Positions 33,501-41,958 of a stretch of 64,000 nucleotides of DNA are shown one piece after another; the first letter of the stretch is position 1; each line of letters opens with the position of its first letter. The position numbers were made by a program, and so were the translations under genes. Origin of the DNA: UBA12077 sp963665525. Lineage in GTDB: Bacteria > Bacteroidota > Bacteroidia > Bacteroidales > UBA12077. The notes beneath the pieces were generated by a model. That model made no database searches. It saw only the letters and a list, made by a program, of their open reading frames with translations, and was not told where the DNA came from. The stretch lies in contig OY762280.1 in NCBI GenBank assembly GCA_963665525.1, positions 124,001 through 188,000 on the forward strand, given 5' to 3'.

Positions 33501-34574
33501 ATGCAAGGATTAACATCAAATATCGAAGGTTTTTCATTTAGTAGGGTCAAGTGGCATTTACTGTTTTGGCTTACTTACATCTTCTTTTATACTTTTGCAC
33601 CTTTGGCTTTGGGTGATGATGATACCTTGCTTCAGGCTTTGTATTTTGTTTTATTACAGTTACCTATAAAAATACTTGCAGCTTATACACTTGTTTATTT
33701 TTTAATTCCCAGATATTTATTTAAGAAAAAATATTATTTGTTTGTTTTGGTCATATTGCCTCTTGCATTTATATTTGGTATAGGACAAAGATGGTTGGTT
33801 GGAGTCATATTATATCCTATTTATTATCCTGAGCATCTTGCAGAATATGGAGTAATATATTGGCCAAAAGTATTTTATGCTGCAGTTGAAATTTTTTCGG
33901 TTGCTGCTATTTTTGCAGTTATTAAACTGTTAAAACAATGGTTTAATAATCAACAAATTAACAACTCTTTAAAGCAAGAAAAATTAGCGGCAGAATTAAA
34001 ATTTCTTAAAGCACAAATTCATCCACACTTTTTATTTAATACATTAAATAACCTGTATGCATTAACATTAAAGAAATCTTCTAAAGCACCAGAGGTTGTT
34101 TTAAAACTTTCTGATTTATTGGATTATATGCTATATGAGTGTAATGTTTCCAAAGTTAAGGTTGAGAAAGAAATAAAAATGCTGGAAAATTATATCGCCT
34201 TAGAAAAGATTCGATATGGAGAAGAGCTCAAAATCGATATTAGTATTGATGATCGTGTGAAAGAATTGTTAATTTCACCCATGTTGTTGTTGCCATTAGT
34301 AGAGAATTCATTTAAACATGGAGTGAGTGGAGAAATTCATGAAAAGAGGATTCATATTAATTTATCTACACAAAATGATATCATAGAATTTAGCATTGAA
34401 AATAGCCGTGATGCAAACCGTGCTAGTGCTAAAGAATCTTATACTGAAGGTATTGGGCTTAAAAATGTAATTCGTAGATTAGAGTTAGTATATAAGAATA
34501 AACATGAGCTTAAAATTGATGATAAGAATGACAGTTTTAAAGTAGTTTTAACAATCGATACTAAAGTGGAGTAG
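33501..34574 (+). CDS. LytS-type sensor histidine kinase
   Basis: A 357-residue membrane kinase. Four hydrophobic segments (about 19-36, 47-70, 80-105, 123-144) precede the LytS/YehU kinase domain. All catalytic motifs are intact: H176 in IHPHFLFNTLNNLY, the N-box LLPLVENSFKHG and the G-box EGIGLKNVIRR. The stop is separated by one base from the LytTR regulator gene, so the pair is coupled. Unlike the LytS operon at 23.5 kb there is no pseudo-kinase. Tandem TTTTACCGT repeats ahead of the gene suggest feedback control by the partner regulator. Confidence 0.95.
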   Translation: MQGLTSNIEGFSFSRVKWHLLFWLTYIFFYTFAPLALGDDDTLLQALYFVLLQLPIKILAAYTLVYFLIPRYLFKKKYYLFVLVILPLAFIFGIGQRWLVGVILYPIYYPEHLAEYGVIYWPKVFYAAVEIFSVAAIFAVIKLLKQWFNNQQINNSLKQEKLAAELKFLKAQIHPHFLFNTLNNLYALTLKKSSKAPEVVLKLSDLLDYMLYECNVSKVKVEKEIKMLENYIALEKIRYGEELKIDISIDDRVKELLISPMLLLPLVENSFKHGVSGEIHEKRIHINLSTQNDIIEFSIENSRDANRASAKESYTEGIGLKNVIRRLELVYKNKHELKIDDKNDSFKVVLTIDTKVE

Positions 34575-34575
34575 C

Positions 34576-35307
34576 ATGCAAAAAACAAAATGTATCATTG
34601 TTGATGACGAGCCTTTGGCGATAGAAGTAATTGAAAATCATCTTTCGAAATTTGAGGATTTTGAAATTGTAGCCAAATGTAATAATGCTGTTACTGCTTT
34701 TGAAATTATTCGTAAAAAACAAGTTGACTTAATTTTCCTGGATATTCAAATGCCTAAAATTACAGGGGTTGATTTTTTAAAATCCCTTAAACATGCTCCT
34801 AAAGTTATTTTTACAACAGCTTATCGAGATTATGCTATTGATGCGTACGAATTAGATGTTATCGATTATTTACTAAAACCAATTTCTTTCGAAAGATTTT
34901 TAAAGGCTGTAAATAAGTTTTATGAACTTTCAGGACGTGATTTAACAATATATCATTCTCAAGAAACAGTTCCAACACTTAATGATCCTTATACATACAT
35001 TAAGGCAGATAAAAAAATGTATAAGGTTTACCTAAAAGATATTATTTACATCGAGGCATTGAAAGATTATGTAAAAATTATTTACGAAAAGAAAACACTA
35101 ATTACCAAACATCCAATTAGTGCATTCGAAGAAAAACTTCCTTTAGATCAATTTATTCGTATCCATAGATCTTATATTGTGTCTATATCAAAAATTGAAG
35201 CATTTAGTTCTACTGAAATTGATATAGCCGACAGGCAACTACCAATTGGAAGAAGTTATAAAAATCAAGTATTAAAAACTTTAAATATTAACGAAGGGAC
35301 TATTTAA
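34576..35307 (+). CDS. LytTR-family response regulator
   Basis: A 243-residue partner of the preceding kinase. The receiver domain has the acidic pair in IIVDDEPLAIEVIE, D56 in IFLDIQMPKITG, Thr in TTAYRDYAIDAY and Lys in YLLKPIS. The LytTR DNA-binding domain covers about 140-240 (IIYIEALKDYVKIIYE, then FIRIHRSYIVSISKI and LPIGRSYK). The gene begins one base after the kinase stop. Its likely targets include its own promoter region (33452-33486); other targets are unknown. The zinc-importer operon begins 52 bp downstream with its own -7 box. Confidence 0.95.
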   Translation: MQKTKCIIVDDEPLAIEVIENHLSKFEDFEIVAKCNNAVTAFEIIRKKQVDLIFLDIQMPKITGVDFLKSLKHAPKVIFTTAYRDYAIDAYELDVIDYLLKPISFERFLKAVNKFYELSGRDLTIYHSQETVPTLNDPYTYIKADKKMYKVYLKDIIYIEALKDYVKIIYEKKTLITKHPISAFEEKLPLDQFIRIHRSYIVSISKIEAFSSTEIDIADRQLPIGRSYKNQVLKTLNINEGTI

Positions 35308-35322
35308 TTAACTTTTTTCTTT

Positions 35323-35353
35323 TACTTTTGTTATTTTAAATTATTCTAAATAA
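35323..35353 (+). promoter_or_regulatory. Candidate promoter and dyad of the ABC importer operon
   Basis: TACTTTTG (35323-35330) matches TAnnTTTG. It is followed at 35341-35353 by the dyad TTATT-CTA-AATAA, 7 bp before the ATG, which could be a Fur/Zur-type operator. No clear -33 element is seen. The dyad lies within the expected leader, so repression by a metalloregulator is possible but unproven. Confidence 0.45.
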
Positions 35354-35359
35354 TAAAAG

Positions 35360-36247
35360 ATGAGAAAAGTAATTTCCTTAATGCTAATAGTTTTTATTGT
35401 AGGGGCTTGTAATACAGGTCAAAAAAAGAGTAACTCCGATAAATTAATAATTACAGTGAGCATTTTGCCACAGAAATTTTTTATTGAAAAAATTACTGGA
35501 GATGTTTTTAATGTTAATGTTATGATCCCTCCAGGTGCTAGTCCTGTTACTTATGAGCCAACTCCAAAGCAAATGAAAGAATTATCAGCATCAGATATTT
35601 ATATTAGAATTGGACATATTGAGTTCGAAAAAGCATGGATAAATAAGTTGCAAAATATAAATCCTGAAATGCAAATGATAGATCAGTCGACGGTTTCAGA
35701 CTTGATTTATGCAGATCATGGCCACGAAGAGCATGATCTGCATGGACACCATCATCATGGAGTTGACCCCCACATTTGGACATCTCCACGAGAAGTAAAA
35801 AAACAAGTTGAGTTTATATATAATTTTTTAGTTAATCATTATCCTGAACATAAATTAAGTTTTTCGGCAAATTATATAAGCTTTTTAGAAGAAATAGATA
35901 GCTTGGATACAGAACTGAATAATATACTTGAACCTTATAAAGGTAGAAAGTTCTTAATATTTCATCCTGCTTTAAGTTATTTTGCCAGGGATTATGGCTT
36001 AGAACAAATCTCGATCGAAATTGATGGTAAAGAACCTACACCAGCTAATATTAAAAGTATTATACAAACTGCTAAAGAAGAAAATATAAAAGTAGTATTT
36101 GTACAGCAGCAATTTAGTACTCATAATGCAGAAGTTATTGCTAATGAGATTCAAGGAAATGTAGTTCAGATTAATCCATTAGATGATAACTGGATAGAAA
36201 GTATTAAAAAAATTGCGAAAGAAATAGAGAAATCCTATAAGGAATAA
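35360..36247 (+). CDS. Zinc/manganese ABC transporter substrate-binding lipoprotein
   Basis: A 295-residue periplasmic lipoprotein; lipobox VGAC gives Cys17. It belongs to cluster A-I (ZnuA/TroA) metal-binding proteins: an N-terminal lobe (VSILPQKFFIEKITGD), a His-rich loop at about 120-133 (HGHEEHDLHGHHHH) and DPHIWTSP (H138), then the second lobe with IFHPALSYFARDYGL (His near 203). The loop favours zinc. The usual first metal-ligand His (in PPGxxPHxyEP) is Val63 here (PPGASPVTYEP), and H86 (RIGHIEFEK) may take part instead. First gene of a three-gene import operon with the ATPase and permease. Confidence 0.93.
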   Translation: MRKVISLMLIVFIVGACNTGQKKSNSDKLIITVSILPQKFFIEKITGDVFNVNVMIPPGASPVTYEPTPKQMKELSASDIYIRIGHIEFEKAWINKLQNINPEMQMIDQSTVSDLIYADHGHEEHDLHGHHHHGVDPHIWTSPREVKKQVEFIYNFLVNHYPEHKLSFSANYISFLEEIDSLDTELNNILEPYKGRKFLIFHPALSYFARDYGLEQISIEIDGKEPTPANIKSIIQTAKEENIKVVFVQQQFSTHNAEVIANEIQGNVVQINPLDDNWIESIKKIAKEIEKSYKE

Positions 36248-36270
36248 AAAAGTTAAAGTAAATTTAGCTA

Positions 36271-37026
36271 ATGAGTAAAATACTTGAAATAAAATCTGTA
36301 TATGCCGGATATAACGATGAAATTATCTTAAACAATGTTTCATTAGATATTTTCGATGATGATTTCATTGGTGTTATTGGTCCTAATGGAGGAGGTAAAA
36401 CCACATTGTTAAATGTTATTTTAGGACTCATAAAGCCATTTAAAGGAGAGGTTAATTTTTGCGATGATCTAAAGTCGGGGAGGAATAATAAAATAGGATA
36501 TTTACCACAACAAAATCATATTGATAAAAAATTCCCGGTAACTGTTTTTGATGTAGTCTTATCTGGTTTAATATATAAATTTGGGATATCAGTCAGGCAC
36601 TCAAGAGCAGATAAGATCAAAGCTGAAGAAACATTAAAAAGAATAGGAATTTCAGATTTAAAAAATGTTGCCATTGGAGAATTGTCAGGCGGACAAATGC
36701 AAAAAGTATTATTAGCAAGAGCCATTGTATCATCTCCACGTTTGCTAATACTCGATGAACCAAATACATTCGTTGATAATCAGTTTGAAGGTGAACTTTA
36801 TGAAATTCTGAACGAACTTAATAAGGAGATGGCGATTGTAATTGTAACACACGATGTAGGAACTATTGCAAGCTATGTAAAAACAATCGCTTGTGTAAAT
36901 CGAACACTACATTATCATAAATCAAATATCATATCGGAGGAACAACTAGCTTCTTACAATTGCCCAATTAAATTAATTACTCATGGAGAGGTTCCACATA
37001 CAGTTCTAAAAAAACATAAACACTAA
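36271..37026 (+). CDS. Metal ABC transporter ATP-binding protein
   Basis: A 251-residue ATPase of the zinc/manganese importer. Walker A is GPNGGGKTT (about 37-45), the Q-loop region reads GYLPQQNHIDK, the signature is LSGGQMQKVLLARA, Walker B is LLILDEPNT, and the switch His is in IVIVTHDVG. The short C-terminal extension after the switch His (RTLHYHKS) is His/Cys-containing, like many ZnuC proteins. It sits 23 bp after the binding protein and one base ahead of the permease, so all three are co-transcribed. Confidence 0.95.
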   Translation: MSKILEIKSVYAGYNDEIILNNVSLDIFDDDFIGVIGPNGGGKTTLLNVILGLIKPFKGEVNFCDDLKSGRNNKIGYLPQQNHIDKKFPVTVFDVVLSGLIYKFGISVRHSRADKIKAEETLKRIGISDLKNVAIGELSGGQMQKVLLARAIVSSPRLLILDEPNTFVDNQFEGELYEILNELNKEMAIVIVTHDVGTIASYVKTIACVNRTLHYHKSNIISEEQLASYNCPIKLITHGEVPHTVLKKHKH

Positions 37027-37027
37027 A

Positions 37028-37861
37028 ATGATTGCAGAATTATTACAATATAAATTTATTACGAACTCATTACTTGCAGGGATTTTTGCAAGTATTAGTT
37101 GTGGAATTATCGGAACTTATATAGTAACCCGAAGAATGGTGTTTTTAAGTGGAGGTATTACTCATGCATCGTTTGGAGGAATTGGGATTGGTTATTTTTT
37201 TGGATTTAATCCGATTATTTCGGCTGCAATTTTTGGAGTACTATCTGCACTGGGAATAGAATTCGTGTCGAAGAAAACTGAAATTCGTGAAGATTCGGTG
37301 ATTGGTATTTTATGGTCGTTTGGTATGGCTCTGGGAATTATGTTCGTTTTTCTAACACCGGGTTATGCACCAAACCTAATGTCGTATTTATTTGGAAGTA
37401 TTTTAACGGTTTCTGTGCTTGATATTTGGCTAATGTTATTGTTAAGTCTTGTGCTGGGAATTACATTTATTGCATTTTATCGGATAATTTTATTTGTGTC
37501 GTATGATCAGGAGTATGCTAAAACCCATAACATAGCTGTTAATTTTATAAACTATGTTTTAATTAGTCTTGTTGCTTTAACTATTGTTTTAAATATAAAA
37601 GTTGTAGGGATTATTTTAGTAATCTCTTTATTAACCATTCCTCAATCTATTGCCAACCTTTTTACCAAGAAATTCAGAAACATTATTATCATTTCAATTG
37701 TTATAGGACTTATTGGAGCTTTCTTAGGATTAATAATTTCTTATAAAATTAATATTCCATCGGGTGCATCCATAATTTTTTCTTTAGTGATGATTTTTAT
37801 CTTGGCAAAATCTTTTCAGATAATACAAAGAAAATTAAGCTTAAAGAAACAGAAGATTTAA
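37028..37861 (+). CDS. Metal ABC transporter permease
   Basis: A 277-residue ABC-3-family permease with about eight hydrophobic segments. Family signatures are VTRRMVFLSGGITHASFGGIG near the N-terminus and VVGIILVISLLTIPQ in the C-terminal half, the latter coupling to the ATPase. It starts one base after the ATPase stop. Together with the lipoprotein and ATPase it makes a complete importer for zinc (more likely, given the His-rich binding loop) or manganese. Confidence 0.95.
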   Translation: MIAELLQYKFITNSLLAGIFASISCGIIGTYIVTRRMVFLSGGITHASFGGIGIGYFFGFNPIISAAIFGVLSALGIEFVSKKTEIREDSVIGILWSFGMALGIMFVFLTPGYAPNLMSYLFGSILTVSVLDIWLMLLLSLVLGITFIAFYRIILFVSYDQEYAKTHNIAVNFINYVLISLVALTIVLNIKVVGIILVISLLTIPQSIANLFTKKFRNIIIISIVIGLIGAFLGLIISYKINIPSGASIIFSLVMIFILAKSFQIIQRKLSLKKQKI

Positions 37862-37937
37862 AAAATTTTAATATCCAATAAATAAGATATAATTTCGCAA
37901 GAGATTACGAATTAGTTAATATTCAAAATTAAATAAA

Positions 37938-39329
37938 ATGAATTACGATTTAATAGTTATAGGTAGCGGACCAGGAGGTTACGTAGCAGCAATCAGGGCT
38001 TCTCAATTAGGAATGAAAGTTGGTGTTGTTGAAAAATCAGAGCTAGGTGGTATTTGTTTAAACTGGGGATGTATTCCTACAAAATCATTATTGAAAAGTG
38101 GCCAGGTTTTTAACTATGTAAAACATGCAGAAAATTATGGTGTTGCTATTGATGGAGAAGTAAAAGCTGATTTTGAAAAAATGGTTGAGCGTAGTCGTGG
38201 TGTTGCTGATGGAATGAGTAAAGGAATTCAGTTTTTATTTAAAAAGAATAAAATTGAAGTGATACAGGGTTACGGAAAGTTAAAAAGTAATAAGGTAGTA
38301 GAAGTAACTGATGCTGATGGAAAAGTTCAGGAAATAGAAGCAAACCACATCATATTAGCAACAGGAGCTCGTTCAAAGGAATTGCCAAATTTAAAACAAG
38401 ATGGTAAGAAAATAATTGGTTATCGTGAAGCAATGACATTGCAAAAACAGCCAGAATCAATGATTGTAGTGGGTTCCGGAGCAATAGGTAGTGAGTTTGC
38501 TAATTTTTATAATTCAATTGGAACAAAGGTTACTTTGGTAGAGTTCTTGCCAAATATTGTTCCTAATGAAGATGTTGAAGTTTCTAAACAATTAGGTCGT
38601 TCATTTAAGAAGGCTGGAATAAAAGTAATGGTTGACTCATCAGTTGAATCTGTTGATACTAGCGGAGAACTTTGTAATGTAACCATTAAAACCAAAAAAG
38701 GTGAAGAAACACACGAGGCAGAAATTGTATTGTCAGCAGTAGGTGTAGCACCTAATCTTGAAAATATTGGTATCGAAGAACTAGGAATTGAAACCGAAAA
38801 AGGAAAAATTAAAGTTGATGATTACTATAAAACGAATATTGAAGGTGTTTACGCCATCGGTGATATCGTGCATGGACCAGCATTGGCTCACGTAGCTTCT
38901 GCTGAGGGAATCACTTGTGTTGAAAAGATAGCAGGTTTAAATCCTGAGCCTGTAAATTATGGAAATATTCCTGCTTGTACTTATACAACACCAGAAGTTG
39001 CTTCGGTTGGATTAACCGAAGAGTCTGCAAAAGAAGCTGGTTATGAGATTAAAGTTGGGAAATTCCCATTTACTGCATCAGGAAAGGCTAGTGCAGCAGG
39101 TGAGAAAGATGGTTTTGTAAAACTTATTTTCGATGAAAAATATGGAGAGTTATTAGGAGCCCATTTAATAGGAGCTAATGTAACTGAGATGATAGCTGAG
39201 TTAGTTGTTGCTAAGAAATTGGAAACTACAGGTCATGAATTGATAAAGTCAATTCATCCTCATCCAACCATGTCAGAAGCAATAATGGAAGCCGCAGCAG
39301 CAGCTTATGATGAAGTGATACATATTTAA
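37938..39329 (+). CDS. lpdA: Dihydrolipoyl dehydrogenase (E3)
   Basis: A 463-residue flavoenzyme that reoxidises dihydrolipoamide in 2-oxoacid dehydrogenase complexes and the glycine cleavage system. FAD site IGSGPGGYVAAIRASQLG, redox pair C40/C45 in GGICLNWGCIPTKS, NAD site VVGSGAIGSEFANF, second FAD block VYAIGDIVHGPALAHVAS, and the C-terminal acid-base pair H442/E447 in HPHPTMSEAIMEA. Length is standard. It is monocistronic with a strong terminator; no E1/E2 genes are nearby. A TAATTTCG sequence at 37890-37897 may be a variant -7 box, as seen ahead of meaB. Confidence 0.97.
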   Translation: MNYDLIVIGSGPGGYVAAIRASQLGMKVGVVEKSELGGICLNWGCIPTKSLLKSGQVFNYVKHAENYGVAIDGEVKADFEKMVERSRGVADGMSKGIQFLFKKNKIEVIQGYGKLKSNKVVEVTDADGKVQEIEANHIILATGARSKELPNLKQDGKKIIGYREAMTLQKQPESMIVVGSGAIGSEFANFYNSIGTKVTLVEFLPNIVPNEDVEVSKQLGRSFKKAGIKVMVDSSVESVDTSGELCNVTIKTKKGEETHEAEIVLSAVGVAPNLENIGIEELGIETEKGKIKVDDYYKTNIEGVYAIGDIVHGPALAHVASAEGITCVEKIAGLNPEPVNYGNIPACTYTTPEVASVGLTEESAKEAGYEIKVGKFPFTASGKASAAGEKDGFVKLIFDEKYGELLGAHLIGANVTEMIAELVVAKKLETTGHELIKSIHPHPTMSEAIMEAAAAAYDEVIHI

Positions 39330-39350
39330 AATCAAATAATAGAATAAAGA

Positions 39351-39379
39351 AAGAGGATGAAGAAATTCATCCTCTTTTT
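39351..39379 (+). terminator. Terminator after lpdA
   Basis: An 11-bp stem (AAGAGGATGAA / TTCATCCTCTT) with a 4-nt loop, followed by a T run. Confidence 0.92.
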
Positions 39380-39436
39380 GTTTAATTTTTTTTAAAGTCC
39401 TTATTAGAAAGGTGTCAGAACAAAGCAATTAATTAC

Positions 39437-39601
39437 CTACCTTCTTATTTCAGTTTTTTGACTAAATAATTCTTTGCTGTAATTACTTTGAGTCAGAGAA
39501 AGTAGAAAAATTAGTGTAACTATAATAAAGATTATAGCAACTCCAAGATTTACGTCTTTTTTATGAACATTTCGGGGTTGAGTTTTCATTCCCATATTCA
39601 T
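39437..39601 (-). CDS. Small single-pass membrane protein, hypothetical
   Basis: I do not recognise it. From ATG 39601 it would encode 54 residues: a Lys/Arg-rich cytoplasmic start (MKTQPRNVHKKD), one hydrophobic segment (about 18-37, VAIIFIIVTLIFLLSL) and a polar tail. An upstream GTG at 39622 or the ATGs at 39595 and 39589 are possible alternatives. No antisense gene explains the open frame, and the one-helix layout is typical of small regulatory membrane proteins, but no promoter or Shine-Dalgarno supports it strongly. It may be chance. Confidence 0.35.
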   Translation of the reverse strand: MNMGMKTQPRNVHKKDVNLGVAIIFIIVTLIFLLSLTQSNYSKELFSQKTEIRR

Positions 39602-39744
39602 AATGCTCAGATTAATTCTCACAATTAGGTTTGTTTAATAGTTTTATTTTAATACGTAAACATCTTACGATAAGTAATATCGAATAAGCAATTTACAAAA
39701 AAAATTAATTGAATGCTTAAAATAGACGTGCGAATTTATAAAAA

Positions 39745-39795
39745 GGTTGCGTTATGACGTAATATTTTGTCAATTTTATAAAAATTAACGCAACC
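39745..39795. repeat. 10-bp inverted repeat upstream of the ECF sigma gene
   Basis: GGTTGCGTTA (39745-39754) and TAACGCAACC (39786-39795) are perfect inverted copies around a 31-bp AT-rich loop. Their G+C content stands out from the surroundings. No T-run follows. It is about 115 bp before the sigma factor start. Possible roles are an operator or the stem of a small RNA. Confidence 0.5.
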
Positions 39796-39873
39796 GAATG
39801 AATATATTTTGCATCTTCAATTTACATAAACAACAAAAAAAGTTTAGCAAGCTTTTTGTAGTAAAATTATTCA

Positions 39874-39881
39874 TAAATTTG
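39874..39881 (+). promoter_or_regulatory. Candidate -7 box for the ECF sigma gene
   Basis: TAAATTTG matches TAnnTTTG exactly, 28 bp before the TTG start. TTTG at 39855-39858 lies 15 nt upstream, slightly close for a -33 element. Confidence 0.5.
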
Positions 39882-39909
39882 TATATCAACGTAAAATTCG
39901 GGATATCTT

Positions 39910-40461
39910 TTGGATAATTATTCTGACATTATAAAAGCTTGCTTGAAAGGCAATAGGGTAGCACAAAACAGATTATATCAGATGTTTTCTGATAAGATGT
40001 ATGGTTTGTGTTTACGATATGCCGATAATGAAGATGAAGCAAAGGATATTTTGCAAGATGGATTTATAAAAGTTTTTATAAATCTTAAACAGTTTAATAA
40101 TAAAGGTTCTTTTGAAGGTTGGATTAGAAGGATAATTGTAAATACTGCATTAGAAAAATTCAGAGATAAGAATTATTTATTTGCAGTGAAGATGGAAACA
40201 GAATATGATGCTAATAGCAATAAATATGATCATATTTTAAGTGAGTTGTCAGCTAAAGATTTGTTAAAATTAATTCAGGAGTTGTCACCTCAGTACAGAA
40301 CAGTATTTAACCTTTATGCAATTGAAGGATACTCGCATAAAGAGATATGTAAAATGTTAAATATTAAAGAAGGAACTTCTAAGTCTAACTTATCACGTGC
40401 TCGTGAAATATTAAAAGAAAAAGTAGTTAAATATTATAATGTAAGTGTTAATTGGGTATGA
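39910..40461 (+). CDS. ECF sigma factor
   Basis: A 183-residue sigma-70-family ECF factor. It starts at TTG 39910, because the frame upstream has no ATG before a stop codon and the next ATG is inside region 2. Region 2 spans about 10-75 (YGLCLRYADNEDEAKDILQDGFIK in two pieces, then GSFEGWIRRIIVNTALE), and region 4 about 115-175 (LIQELSPQYRTVFNLYAIEGYSHKEI, NIKEGTSKSNLSRAREILK). Its stop overlaps the next gene in an ATGA arrangement, and the next protein has an anti-sigma-like N-terminus, so this is a sigma/anti-sigma pair. Confidence 0.95.
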   Translation: MDNYSDIIKACLKGNRVAQNRLYQMFSDKMYGLCLRYADNEDEAKDILQDGFIKVFINLKQFNNKGSFEGWIRRIIVNTALEKFRDKNYLFAVKMETEYDANSNKYDHILSELSAKDLLKLIQELSPQYRTVFNLYAIEGYSHKEICKMLNIKEGTSKSNLSRAREILKEKVVKYYNVSVNWV

Positions 40462-41852
40462 TGAGTGAGAGTTTTAAAAATATGGATGGTATTTTTAGAA
40501 ATAAGTTAAGAGATTTTTCTCAATCTGCTCCTGATAGTGTTTGGGATAGTATAGAGCAGTCAATCAACAAGCAGAAAGTTGGTAAGAAATTCTTGATATA
40601 TAAAATAGCAGCTGCAATTGCTGCCATTGCAGTTCTTGGATCGGTTTATTTGTACTTAACAAAAGATCAACAGAATTTGAATAATGAAACATTGATTGTT
40701 GAAACGATTAAGCAACAAAATACTTTAAAGGAAAATGCCAAAGAGAACATTGTTGAGACAGATGAAAATATATATAAAGAAGAAGTTGAAGAGATAATAC
40801 CTGCCAATGAAGTCGATCAAAGACTTATAGCAAAACAAGAAGTAAGCCTATTGATTAATAACATTCAATCAGAGGATATTCAGAAAATTGAAAAAAGAGA
40901 AAATTTTAACAAACTAATTCAAAAGCAAGTTTTTATTACTACTGAAAATAAGGAAGTAGCAATTGTTGATAGTAGAGATCAAAAAGTAAAATCTTATTTT
41001 AACACCTTACCTGATGTATATACTTCTTTAGCATTTGATAATGTGGCAGAAATAAATAACTCTAAAGAAGGTAAATGGATGATTGGAGGAGAATTTTCTC
41101 CTTTATATTCTTATAGGCATATTACAAAGACAGATGGTGCTTATAGTAAAGATGTTTTCAATAGTACAGAAAGTGCAGTAATGTCGTATACCGGAGGGTT
41201 AAACTTACAATTTGAGGCAGATGATAGATTAACAGTTCAGGCTGGAATTTATTATACAAGCATGGGGCAATCATTGGATTATATGTCAGTTTATTCAAAT
41301 GCTGCTTATGATATGGTTGCTGAAGAATATAAAGATCGTTTTGTTAATCCTTATCAGTTAGAAAACTCAATGGGGGATTTGGCATTTAATTCGGAATATG
41401 TTATTGTTGATGAAAAATCCAGTAGAGTAAATAATCTTTCTAGCTATAAAGGAACAGTTGATTTAAAAGATCCAATGTTTAATAATTTGGATGCAGAAAT
41501 CCAGCAGAGTTTTCAATATGTAGAAGTTCCGGTATTGTTAAGATATAAATTAATAGATAAGAATATTGATTTTAATATTATTGGAGGCTTAGGTGCAAAT
41601 TTCTTAATTGGGAATGATGTTTATTTAAAATACGCAGATAATAAAGAAGTAATAGGAAAGACAGATGGTGTTAGTTCTGTAAATTATAACGGAACTTTAG
41701 GATTTGGAATTGAATATCCATTAATGGATAGAATAAAAATTCGTTTGGAGCCATCAGTTAAATATTATCTAAATGAAATTAACTCCAGTTCGTCTGTCGA
41801 GTCGCACCCATATTCAATTGGTATTTATACCGGAATTAATTATTCATTCTGA
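40458..41852 (+). CDS. Anti-sigma-like / outer-membrane barrel fusion protein
   Basis: This 464-residue protein overlaps the sigma gene by four bases (ATGA); the ATG at 40461 is also possible. The N-terminal 40 residues are polar with APDSVWDSIEQSI, as in Bacteroidota anti-sigma proteins. One membrane segment follows (about 43-63), then a Lys/Glu-rich linker of about 130 residues. The C-terminal half (about 195-464) is a beta-barrel-like domain of the PorT/outer-membrane beta-barrel type (KWMIGGEFSPLYSYRH, FEADDRLTVQAGIYY, ends YTGINYSF). The protein could span from cytoplasm to outer membrane and relay envelope state to the sigma factor. The domain combination recurs in this phylum as far as I know; mechanism is inferred. 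Confidence 0.8.
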   Translation: MMSESFKNMDGIFRNKLRDFSQSAPDSVWDSIEQSINKQKVGKKFLIYKIAAAIAAIAVLGSVYLYLTKDQQNLNNETLIVETIKQQNTLKENAKENIVETDENIYKEEVEEIIPANEVDQRLIAKQEVSLLINNIQSEDIQKIEKRENFNKLIQKQVFITTENKEVAIVDSRDQKVKSYFNTLPDVYTSLAFDNVAEINNSKEGKWMIGGEFSPLYSYRHITKTDGAYSKDVFNSTESAVMSYTGGLNLQFEADDRLTVQAGIYYTSMGQSLDYMSVYSNAAYDMVAEEYKDRFVNPYQLENSMGDLAFNSEYVIVDEKSSRVNNLSSYKGTVDLKDPMFNNLDAEIQQSFQYVEVPVLLRYKLIDKNIDFNIIGGLGANFLIGNDVYLKYADNKEVIGKTDGVSSVNYNGTLGFGIEYPLMDRIKIRLEPSVKYYLNEINSSSSVESHPYSIGIYTGINYSF

Positions 41853-41883
41853 TATTCTTCATATTTTACCGCAAAAAAATATT

Positions 41884-41891
41884 TACTTTTG
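41884..41891 (+). promoter_or_regulatory. Candidate -7 box for the transglycosylase-uvrA unit
   Basis: TACTTTTG matches TAnnTTTG exactly, 67 bp before the lytic transglycosylase start. The -33 region is only T-rich (TTTTAC at 41864). Confidence 0.45.
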
Positions 41892-41958
41892 TAACTTTTG
41901 TGAACTTATATTGTTTCATATAATATAATCATTGCAGTATTTTTAGATCAAGAGAGAT

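Noticed and set aside
39380..39909. Possible CRISPR or mobile element in the gap before the sigma gene
   Set aside because: Only one inverted repeat pair exists; there are no spaced direct repeats, transposase or terminal repeats.
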